Positions 1-8,500 of a stretch of 64,000 nt of DNA are shown in pieces. The notes below the pieces were generated by a model that saw only the letters and a program-made list of their open reading frames with translations, ran no database searches and was not told where the DNA came from. Within the stretch, counting starts at the first letter, position 1. Each line of letters begins with the position of its first letter. Both the position numbers and the translations under genes were made by a program. The DNA is from Kribbella rubisoli (GTDB taxonomy: Bacteria > Actinomycetota > Actinomycetes > Propionibacteriales > Kribbellaceae): NCBI RefSeq assembly GCF_004217145.1, contig NZ_SHKR01000014.1:784701-848700 (forward strand), read 5' to 3'.

Positions 1-1240
1 CCGAGGCGATCGCGGCCGTTCCGATCGCGACCAGCGTGCCGGCCACGGTCACGATCCGGCCCGTCCGCAGGTAGAACTCGTCCGGCCGGTCCTTGATCAG
101 GTAGCGCTCGATGATGTCGTACGACATGACCGTGTTGAACGAGCTCAGGTTGGCCGCCATACCGGCCATGAACGACGCCAGCAGACCGGTGATGGCCAGG
201 CCGAGCATGCCGTTCGGCAGCAGGTCGCGCATCAGCAGCAGCAACGCGTCGTTGTAGTCGACCTCGCCGGTGCCGTTCGCCTTGAACTGGGCCAGCTCGG
301 GCACGATCACCGCGGCGATGATGCCGGGGATGATCACGATGAACGGGATGAACATCTTCGGGAACGAGCCGATGATCGGAGTACGCCGGGCCGCGGACAT
401 GTTCTTCGAGGCCAGCGCGCGCTGGACCTCGGTGAAGTTCGTCGTCCAGTAACCGAACGAGAGCACGAAGCCGAGGCCGAAGACGATGCCGATCACGGAC
501 AGGAAGCTGTTGTGGAAGCCACTCAGCGCGTTGCCCGGCCACGCGGACATCTGCTCCGAACCGCCCGGCGACGCGCTCACCTTGTCGACCAGGCCCTGCC
601 AGCCCCCGACCTTGTGCAGGCCGACCAGCGTCAACGGCAGCAGCGCGGCGACGATCACGAAGAACTGCAGCACCTCGTTGTAGATCGCCGCGGACAGGCC
701 GCCGAGGGTGATGTAGCTCAGAACGATGGCTGCGGCCACGATCACCGACACCCAGATCGGCCAGCCGAGCAGCACGTTCACGATGGTGGCCAGCAGGAAC
801 AGGTTCACGCCCGCGATCAGCACCTGCGCCAGGGCGAAGCTGACCGCGTTCACCAGGTGCGCGGGTTTGCCGAACCGGCGCAGCATGAACTCCGGCACGC
901 TGCGGACCTTCGAGCCGTAGTAGAACGGCATCATCACGACGCCGAGGAACAGCATCGCCGGGACCGCGCCGATCCAGAAGTAGTGCACGGTCGGGATGCC
1001 GTACTGCGCACCGTTCGCCGACATGCCCATGATCTCGATCGCGCCCAGGTTGGCCGAGATGAAGGCCAGGCCGGTCACCCAGGCCGGTAGCGAACGGCCG
1101 GACAGGAAGAAGTCCAGGCTGCTCGAGACCGCGCGTCTGGCCAGGTACCCGATGCCGAGCACGAAGACGAAGTACAAGGCGATGATGATGTAGTCGATCG
1201 CCGTGGCATCCAGTCTCAGGATGGATTGTTGCGGAAGCAT
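1..1240 (-). CDS. Sodium:solute symporter (SSS family), C-terminus cut by window edge
   Basis: Translating the reverse strand from the ATG at 1240 gives about 413 residues of a polytopic membrane protein that runs off the left edge. It shows the SSS-family start (a first helix ending GIGYLARR, then FFLSGRSLPAWVTGLAF), the conserved stretch ANLGAIEIMGMS, the PEFMLRRFG loop and the SYITLGGLSAAIYNEVLQ segment seen in SglT-type Na+/sugar symporters. GGAGGGG just before the ATG is the ribosome-binding site. The protein should drive uptake of a sugar or related solute with Na+ at the cytoplasmic membrane; the substrate cannot be read from sequence. It is divergent from the gene at 1408. Confidence 0.9.
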   Translation of the reverse strand, partial: MLPQQSILRLDATAIDYIIIALYFVFVLGIGYLARRAVSSSLDFFLSGRSLPAWVTGLAFISANLGAIEIMGMSANGAQYGIPTVHYFWIGAVPAMLFLGVVMMPFYYGSKVRSVPEFMLRRFGKPAHLVNAVSFALAQVLIAGVNLFLLATIVNVLLGWPIWVSVIVAAAIVLSYITLGGLSAAIYNEVLQFFVIVAALLPLTLVGLHKVGGWQGLVDKVSASPGGSEQMSAWPGNALSGFHNSFLSVIGIVFGLGFVLSFGYWTTNFTEVQRALASKNMSAARRTPIIGSFPKMFIPFIVIIPGIIAAVIVPELAQFKANGTGEVDYNDALLLLMRDLLPNGMLGLAITGLLASFMAGMAANLSSFNTVMSYDIIERYLIKDRPDEFYLRTGRIVTVAGTLVAIGTAAIAS

Positions 1241-1407
1241 CGCCCCTCCGGATCGTCGTATGTGACGCATCGTGGTGTTACCGGTGAGGAACGTTACTCC
1301 TACTTTCAATCATCCGGGCGGCGACACCGGCGCCCGATGGTTCTCCACCCGGATCTCCACCCTTGGTCGGTCCTCTGTAGAGACCGGACAGACCTACCGT
1401 CCGTGAC

Positions 1408-1893
1408 ATGAGCTTCGGAACGTTACCCAACGCACTTGTCGTCGTCGCGGTCGTCGTCCTAGTCCTGGCCCGGCGAATGTCCTGGTCCGAACTGGAGAAC
1501 TCCGACACCGACGTCTGGCGCGGGCCGCTCGTCCTGATGGGGGTCGGGGTCTACCAGTTGTACGACCGGCACACCGGCCTCGGCTTCATCGACGTCGTAC
1601 TGCTGGTCATCGGTGCCGCGGTCGCCTTGATCGCCGGCACCGCCTCCGGCCGGGTCGCCCAGGTCGAGCGGCGCGCCGGGAAGGTGTTCTTCCGGCTCGG
1701 GATGCCCGGACTCGGCATCATGGTGGCTTACCTGGTCGTACGCCTCGGGCTGGCGGGAGTCGGGCATCTGCTCGGCGCCTCGATGTCCGGTGGCCCCGCG
1801 CTGATGGTCTCGATGGGTGCGAACCTGTTGACTCAGTCTGTGGTCATCCAGAACAAGGCTCGTCGCGACGCAGAGGAGTACAGCACCCGGTGA
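1408..1893 (+). CDS. Small polytopic membrane protein (CcdC/DUF1453-like)
   Basis: 161 residues with about four or five hydrophobic helices: an N-terminal helix, a pair around residues 45-75, and two near 90-145. The layout and the charged SELENSDTDVWRGPL stretch resemble DUF1453/CcdC-like proteins, but this is a weak family assignment. The stop codon overlaps the GTG start of the following histidine kinase gene by 4 bp, so the three genes 1408-3666 are probably one operon and this protein may help the kinase sense a membrane signal. That role is inferred from position only. Confidence 0.75.
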   Translation: MSFGTLPNALVVVAVVVLVLARRMSWSELENSDTDVWRGPLVLMGVGVYQLYDRHTGLGFIDVVLLVIGAAVALIAGTASGRVAQVERRAGKVFFRLGMPGLGIMVAYLVVRLGLAGVGHLLGASMSGGPALMVSMGANLLTQSVVIQNKARRDAEEYSTR

Positions 1894-3017
1894 ATCTGAA
1901 GGCGCTGCTGCCGACGCGGCCGCACGGCGAGAGCGGCTGGGTCGGCCGGGTCCTCACCGCCGGCGTCGTGGTCGCCGTACTCGCGACCGCGCGCCCCGCG
2001 GACGCGTGGGTCTGGGTCGTGCTGAGCGTGAGCTTCGTCGTCTTCGCGGTCGGCTCGGTGCTGATGGCGTCTCGCCCGTACGCCGCCCTCGCGCTGCTGT
2101 CGGCGGTCGCCGTCGCCAACGCCCTGATCGCGGGCTACCCGCAGTCGAACTCGCTGGCCCTGGTGCTGGTGGCGATCACGGATATCGCCGTGATCGACTT
2201 CAAGCGGCACGGCAATCGGCCGATCGTTGCCGCGGGCATCGGTGTCGCGGCGGCGTACGCCGGGTCGGCGTGGTGGTTCGGCCAGCCGGACACCTGGTAC
2301 TTCACGCAACTGCTGTGGACGGCCGTACTGGTCGCGTTCGGGTTGAACCGGCGACAGTCCGAGGTGCAGGCCCGGCAGACCGAGCAGTTGCTCGAGCAGA
2401 CCCGGTTGGCGCAGAGCGAGCACGCCCGTGCCGCCACGCTCGAGGAACGCGGGCGGATCGCGCGTGATCTGCACGACGTACTCGCGCATTCGCTGGGTGC
2501 GCTGAGCGTTCAACTCGAGGTGGCCGAGGCGCTGCTCGACGAGCGCGGTGATGTAAATGGGGCGTTGGAGCGGGTACGGCGGTCGCGGCGGCTCGCCGTA
2601 CAAGGGCTGACCGAGGCACGGAACGCGGTCGCTGCGCTGCGGGCCGATTCGGTGCCGGACTTGGCGCAGGCGGTTGCCGCACTGGCAGAACAGCACGAGA
2701 AGGACCACGGTACGGCGGTGCGGATGGGCGTCACAGGTACGGTCGCGCGGACCGACTCCGGAGTGACTGTTGCCTTGCTGAACGCTGCTCGGGAGGCGCT
2801 GACGAATGCGGCTCGGCACGCGCCCGGCCAGCCGATCGAGATTGCGCTCGCGTACGCGGATGGTGTGCAGCTGTCCGTGCGGAACAAGGGGGCGACGGTT
2901 GGCGACGGGTTTGGGCTGGCCGGGATGCGCGAGCGGCTGGCCCTGGTCGGTGGGACGCTGACGGCAGGTCCGGACGGGGACGACTGGCTGGTGGTCGCGG
3001 AGGTTCCTGATGAGTGA
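1890..3017 (+). CDS. NarL-type sensor histidine kinase
   Basis: 375 residues, GTG start overlapping the upstream gene. The N-terminal 150 residues form several membrane helices without a clear extracellular sensor. A dimerisation helix follows with the HisKA_3 phospho-acceptor motif RIARDLHDVLAHSL (His about 195). The C-terminal HATPase has NAAREALTNAARHA (N box) and GFGLAGMRERLALVGG (G box). It should autophosphorylate and pass phosphate to the response regulator encoded immediately downstream, whose start lies inside the 3' end of this gene. The stimulus is unknown. Confidence 0.93.
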   Translation: MNLKALLPTRPHGESGWVGRVLTAGVVVAVLATARPADAWVWVVLSVSFVVFAVGSVLMASRPYAALALLSAVAVANALIAGYPQSNSLALVLVAITDIAVIDFKRHGNRPIVAAGIGVAAAYAGSAWWFGQPDTWYFTQLLWTAVLVAFGLNRRQSEVQARQTEQLLEQTRLAQSEHARAATLEERGRIARDLHDVLAHSLGALSVQLEVAEALLDERGDVNGALERVRRSRRLAVQGLTEARNAVAALRADSVPDLAQAVAALAEQHEKDHGTAVRMGVTGTVARTDSGVTVALLNAAREALTNAARHAPGQPIEIALAYADGVQLSVRNKGATVGDGFGLAGMRERLALVGGTLTAGPDGDDWLVVAEVPDE

Positions 3018-3666
3018 TGCGATCCGTGTGGTGGTGGCGGACGATCAGCAGGTCATGCGCGAGGGTCTGGTGGCGCTGCTCGGGCTGATCGACGGTGTCG
3101 AGGTCGTCGGCGCTGCCGCGAACGGTGTCGAGGCTGTCGAGCTGGTTGCCACTCTTGTTGCTGATGGCAACGTTGACGTGGTGTTGATGGATCTGCGGAT
3201 GCCGGTCCTCGACGGCACGGAGGCTACCGCGCGGATCACGGCCGATTACCCGGATGTCGCCGTACTGGTGCTGACGACGTACGCCGATGACGCGTCGATC
3301 GCGAACGCCCTGCGGGCCGGGGCTCGCGGGTATCTGACCAAGGACGCCGGCCGCGCGGAGATCGGCGCCGCACTGCGGTCGACCGCTGCCGGGCAGTCCA
3401 CGTTCGATCCCGAGGTGTCGAAGCGGTTGATCGCGGGGCTCGCGCCTGAGTCGACCGGCAACGACGGGCTGACCGCGCGGGAGACCGAAGTACTGCGGTT
3501 GATCGCGCGCGGGCTGAGCAATCCGGAGATCGCCGGGAAGCTGTTCATCAGCGAGGCGACCGTGAAGACGCATATCAACAACACGTTCGCGAAGATCGGC
3601 GCCCGGCATCGCGCCGAGGCGGTCCGCTATGCCTACCGCAAGGGGATCGCCTCAGACCCCCTCTAA
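3010..3666 (+). CDS. NarL/FixJ-family response regulator
   Basis: 218 residues. The receiver domain (1-125) carries the acidic pair DD at 11-12, the phospho-acceptor Asp61 in VVLMDLRMPV, and the conserved Lys in YLTKDA. The C-terminal LuxR-type HTH (about 155-212) contains LTARETEVLRLIARGLSN and EATVKTHINN. It overlaps the kinase gene by 8 bp and is its obvious partner. Its stop overlaps by 4 bp the stop of the convergent gene at 3663-4664. Confidence 0.95.
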   Translation: MSDAIRVVVADDQQVMREGLVALLGLIDGVEVVGAAANGVEAVELVATLVADGNVDVVLMDLRMPVLDGTEATARITADYPDVAVLVLTTYADDASIANALRAGARGYLTKDAGRAEIGAALRSTAAGQSTFDPEVSKRLIAGLAPESTGNDGLTARETEVLRLIARGLSNPEIAGKLFISEATVKTHINNTFAKIGARHRAEAVRYAYRKGIASDPL

Positions 3667-4664
3667 ATTCGTAGCTCGGCGACTACCGGGCGGTGGTCGC
3701 TGCCCGTCGGCTTCATGACCCAGGCCTTCGTGGGGGTGACGCCGCGCACGAGGATGTGGTCGATTCGCGCCATCGGGAACTTCGACGGCCAGGTGAAGCC
3801 GAAGCCGGTGCCGGCCGCGCCTTGCGCCGAGCGCAGTCCGGCCGTCAGCGGGGCGAGGCTGCGGTCGTTCGCCGTGCCGTTGAAGTCGCCCATCACGATC
3901 ACGCCGGCCAGCTTCTCGTCGGCGATCTGCCGGCCGAGCGCCTTGATCGTGTTGTTGCGCTGGTCCGAGGTGAAGCCGCTGGTGCCGACGCGCACGGAGG
4001 CAAGGTGGGCGACGTACACCGCGACCTTGCCCTCCGGCGTGCTGACCTCGGCCCGCAACGCGCGGGTCCAGGCGAATCCGACGTCGACCGACTTGGTCTC
4101 CACCACCGGGTACTTCGACCAGAGAGCGACTGTGTCGCGGGACACCTGGTACGGGTACTTCGAGGCGAATGCGGCCTTGTAGATCTTGAGGTCGGACGCC
4201 GTGAGCTCCTCGAGCGCCATCACGTCCGCGTCGGCGCCCAGCAGATCGCTCGCGGTCGCCTTCGGGTCCGGGTTGGCGGCGTCGACGTTGTGGGTGAGCA
4301 CGCGCAGGTCGTACGCGCCGCCGGAGCCCTTGCCCGGGAGCAGCAGATCGCCGAACATCACGCCCCACACGAGCGCGGGGACGAGCAGGGCGACGCCGGC
4401 CGTCGCGGAACGTCGTACCAGAGCTGCGACGGCGAGGACCGGCACGGCCAGGCCGACCCAGGGCAGGAACGTGTCGAGCAGGCTGCCGAGGTTGCCGATC
4501 GAGTTCGGAACGTAACGATGGAAGATCAGCGTCGCCGCGGACAGGATCGCCAGCACCGCGATGAACCAGCCACGACGCCACATACCGCCCTTCCTGCGTC
4601 GGCGCGCGCTGTTGCCCGACGGCGGCGGCTGGCGGGTGGCGACTGCGGTTCGGCGGTCCGGCAT
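3663..4664 (-). CDS. Membrane-anchored endonuclease/exonuclease/phosphatase-fold protein
   Basis: 333 residues from the ATG at 4664; longer upstream extensions are low-complexity and unlikely. A basic N-terminus is followed by three hydrophobic helices (about 30-105) and then an EEP catalytic domain: LTHNVDAAN, the metal-binding Glu in MALEELT, IVMGDFNGT, RIDHILVRG and the terminal SDHRPVVAEL. This architecture is common in actinobacteria, with the catalytic domain predicted to be extracellular. It may act as a nuclease or phosphodiesterase, but the substrate is unknown. Convergent with the response regulator gene. Confidence 0.88.
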   Translation of the reverse strand: MPDRRTAVATRQPPPSGNSARRRRKGGMWRRGWFIAVLAILSAATLIFHRYVPNSIGNLGSLLDTFLPWVGLAVPVLAVAALVRRSATAGVALLVPALVWGVMFGDLLLPGKGSGGAYDLRVLTHNVDAANPDPKATASDLLGADADVMALEELTASDLKIYKAAFASKYPYQVSRDTVALWSKYPVVETKSVDVGFAWTRALRAEVSTPEGKVAVYVAHLASVRVGTSGFTSDQRNNTIKALGRQIADEKLAGVIVMGDFNGTANDRSLAPLTAGLRSAQGAAGTGFGFTWPSKFPMARIDHILVRGVTPTKAWVMKPTGSDHRPVVAELRI

Positions 4665-4815
4665 GCAGCGATTGTTGCGGACGCCGGGTCCGGACCAAAG
4701 TCCATGTGCCGTCAGGTACGGCGATTTCATCCGTCCGGAGGACCGTTCCGACCGTTCTGATGAGGAATCTGTGAGAGCTCTGGTGCCGCTGCGTGACAGC
4801 GCCGACAATGCCCGT

Positions 4816-5433
4816 ATGCCGACAGCGCATCAACTCAGCCAGCCGTTCGTCGTCAAACGCCACGGAATCGGCACCACGACGACCGCGCTCGCGCTGGGGA
4901 CCGTGGTGTTCGGCGCGATGCTGGTGATGACTCTGGGGATCGTCGTGGTGCAGGCGATCCGCGGGGCGTCCGTGCGCGAGCCGCTGGAGGCGGTGTGGCT
5001 GGCGTGGGGCGGTACGCCGCTGATCTTTGCGGTCGGGCTGCCGATCTTGCTGCTGGTCGGGGCGATCACGGCGCTGGAGGAGCGGCGTGAGTCGGATGAT
5101 GACGACGTACTGCTGACTGTCGACGACTCGGGCATCTATCTGGGCGGGGAGCAGCCGCGGGCGATCCCTTGGGGGCAGATCCGCGGGGTGTGCCGACTCG
5201 AGCGGCACGAGGTCAACGACGAGGGCGACGAGACCTGGGAACCGCGGCTGGTCGTGATGCTGCTGGACGAGGCAGCGCTCCCCCGCAGCACGAAGGCGTG
5301 GGGGCCGTCGTGCCCTTGGCCGGGTAGTCACGAGATCCTTGGGCGGTCTCTGCCGTACGACGAACTTGTCACGGCCGTCGCCCAACGCGCCCCCCACATC
5401 CAGGTAACCAACCGCGGCCGCGTGAACGACTGA
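4816..5433 (+). CDS. Two-helix membrane protein with PH-like C-terminal domain
   Basis: 205 residues from the ATG at 4816. Two transmembrane helices (about 20-45 and 62-85) are followed by a soluble domain with the pattern VDDSGIYLGGEQPRAIPWGQ, typical of bacterial PH-like (YdbS/YdbT or DUF-type) domains in which a conserved Trp follows the isoleucine-proline. No catalytic residues are evident. It is divergent from the EEP gene. Function unknown. Confidence 0.72.
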   Translation: MPTAHQLSQPFVVKRHGIGTTTTALALGTVVFGAMLVMTLGIVVVQAIRGASVREPLEAVWLAWGGTPLIFAVGLPILLLVGAITALEERRESDDDDVLLTVDDSGIYLGGEQPRAIPWGQIRGVCRLERHEVNDEGDETWEPRLVVMLLDEAALPRSTKAWGPSCPWPGSHEILGRSLPYDELVTAVAQRAPHIQVTNRGRVND

Positions 5434-5582
5434 GCCGAGCTGGTGATGGCCTGGTGGTTGCCCGGGGCAACGGGAAGGACGGGTTTCCTGTGTCTGCCGG
5501 CGATTTCGGGTTGCAGCAGCTGGAGGGCTGAGCAAAACGCACAGGGGTCGTTCCCGTAAGTGATAGCTGCGAGGATGGCGAG

Positions 5583-8500
5583 GTGGAGCGCCGACGCGTG
5601 GGAGATGAGGCGGCGGCTAGGCGTGCTCGGGGTTCGGGGCGGCTGCGCGGGCGGGTGGTCGACGTGCGGGGGGCTGCTGAGCACAACTTGCGGGATGTTG
5701 ATGTGGTTTTCGGGCCGGGGCTGACGGCTGTTGTCGGGGTTTCGGGGTCGGGGAAGTCGTCGTTGGCGTTTGATGTGGTTTATGCCGAGGCGCGGCGGCA
5801 GTTCCTCGACTCTTTGGCGCTTGGGGGGAACAGCGCGCGGGTTCCCGCCGCACGGGTTCGGCGGATCGACGGTCTGGGGCCGGCGGTGGCGGTGGCTCAG
5901 AACGTGCTCAACACGAACCCGGCCTCTACGGTGGCGACGTCCGTCGGGCTGCATCCGTTCTTGCGGATCTTGTACTCACGGTTTGCCGAGGTCGAGTGCC
6001 CGCACTGCCACGTGCCGGTCCGGGCGCTTTCCGCCGAGGAGCGCCTGACCACCGCCCTGGACCTGCTCGCTCGCGACGGCAGCCTCGACGTCGAAGTCGC
6101 GATTGTGCGCCAATTGACGGGAAGTCACGCGCGCCTGCTCGCCGGCATCAGAGGACAGTTCGCCCAGGTCACCGTCGACGGCCGACCCCGCTCAGCGACC
6201 TCAAGGACCCGTCTCGACCCCGCGCTCCCCCACGACATCGTCGTACGTGTGGCCACCCTCCAACCGGGCATGTCAGCAGCCGAGGTCCGCGCGACGCTGG
6301 AACAGGCCGACGCGTTGGGCAGGCCCGAAGTACTGCTCGGTGGTACGCCGGTACTGCGCGCGCCGATCTGTCCGCAGTGTGGCGCGTGGGTCCGGCCGCT
6401 CGCACCGTCGGCGTTCCGGTGTGACAACGACACGTCGTCACACCGCATTGCCGGCGTCACACTTCAGGAGCTGACCGCTCGATCCGTGACCGAGGTCCTC
6501 GAGTTCGTGCAAGAGCTCGAGTCGCGCGCTCGACGCATCCAGGACGAGTTGCTGCGACGCCTGCGTCCGCTGCAAGAGCTCGGCCTTGGATACCTCGCGC
6601 TCGACCGGTCGATGCCGACGCTGTCGCGCGGCGAGGCGCAGCGGACCCGGCTCGCCGTCGTACTCTCGGGGCGCCTCGAGGACCTGCTACACGTCCTCGA
6701 CGAGCCGACGATCGGGTTGCATCACAACGATCTCAGCCGACTGCTCGACGCCATCGCCGCTCTCCCCGGGCCGGTGCTGATGGTCGAACACGACCCGCTG
6801 GCCGTCGCCATGGCCGACGACGTGGTGGAGATCGGGCCTGGCGGTGGAGACGGCGGAGGACGCCTGGTGTTTCAAGGCCCGCCGGCGGAGCTGTGGCGAG
6901 CAGGCACAGCCTCGGGCATCGGCTTCTCCGCCGGCGCACGCCGACAGCGACCGCAACGCCCGATATCCAACGACCGGATCCGCATCACTGGCGCGAACCT
7001 GCGCAACCTCCGCGCTGTCGACTGCGAGATCCCGCTCGGATCGCTGACCGTGATCACCGGGCCGTCGGGAGCCGGCAAGACCACCCTCACCCAGGAAGTC
7101 CTGCTGGCGTCGCTAAGAGAGCGCGGCCCGGTCGGATGTACGGCGTTCGACACGCCGGCGACACGGGCTCGTGCGGTGGATCAGGCACCGCTGGGCAACA
7201 ACCCGCGGTCGAATCCGGCGACGTACACCAAGGTGCTCGACCGGATCCGCGACGTCTTCGCGGACGAGACCGGACGATCACCGTCGGACTTCACCTTCAA
7301 CCGGGCCGAGGGTGCGTGCCCGGACTGTGAGGGCATGGGAGCGGTCGCGATCGGCCTGAGCTATCTGGCGCCGATCTGGGTTCCGTGCGAGGCCTGCGAC
7401 GGCACGCGCTACCGTTCCGAGGTCCTCGAGGCGACCTGGGCGGGTCGGTCGATCGCCGACGTACTGGCTCTGAGCGTCGACGAGGCCATCGTGATGTTCG
7501 CCGAGCACCCCGCAGTGAACCGGATCCTTCAACCCCTGCAGGAGGTTGGGCTCGGCTATCTGACGCTCGGGCAGCCATCCCCGAGCCTGTCCGGCGGGGA
7601 GGCCCAACGCGTGCGGCTCGCCCGTGAGGTGGCCAAGGCGCGGTCCGGCGACCTCGTGCTGCTCGACGAACCCACGACAGGGCTGCATCCCGGCGACCTC
7701 GATCGGCTGCTCGCGGTGCTCGACCGGCTGACGGACAGCGGTTGCACGGTGGTCGTCGTCGAACACCAGCCCGATGTGATCGCCTCCGCCGACTGGCGCA
7801 TCGAGCTGGGACCGGGTGGCGGTCCCGACGGCGGACGTCTGCAGCATTGCGGCCCACCCGTTGCCGACGAGCAGCCGCCGGTGCGGCCTCGCGCCAAGCC
7901 GCGCACCGACCGCCGTTCCAGCGACGCCATCCGGGTACGAGGCGCCCGCGCCCACAACCTGCAGGGAGTCGACGTCGACTTCGCCAAGGACCGGTTCACC
8001 GTCGTCACCGGCGTATCGGGTTCGGGCAAGTCGTCGTTGGTCCACGACGTACTCGAGTCGGAGGCGACCAGGCGGCTGCTCGAGTGCTTGTCGGTCTACG
8101 AGCGGCAGTCGGTCCGTGAGGGTCCGGAGGCTCCGGTCGACTCCTTGACCGGCCTGGGTACGACGATCAGCATCGACCCGTCCGGCCTGGGCTTCGACGG
8201 GCGCGGCCCGGGCTTCTATGTCTGGGATGCCGACCGGGTGACCGTCGGCCGGTCCAGCGACCTCGACCGCCTGCTCGCCGTTGTCATCGCGAAGGCCGGC
8301 GTGCGTACCTGCCTTGCCTGTGGACATCAGACCGTATGCCGGACGTCCCCGAAGCCGGAGTCGCCGTGGAGCTGCACCGATTGCGGGACCGGCGCGGTGC
8401 CGATCGAGCCGCGGCATCTGGTGGGGTCACCCGCGTCGATCTGTCCGCAGTGCCTGGGGCTCGGAGTCGAGCGGGAGTTCGAATTCGCCACGCTGATCGT

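Noticed and set aside
3652..5535. 627-codon open frame on the minus strand
   Set aside because: Arg/Pro-rich, no domain, and lies across three well-supported genes in other frames; a product of high GC.
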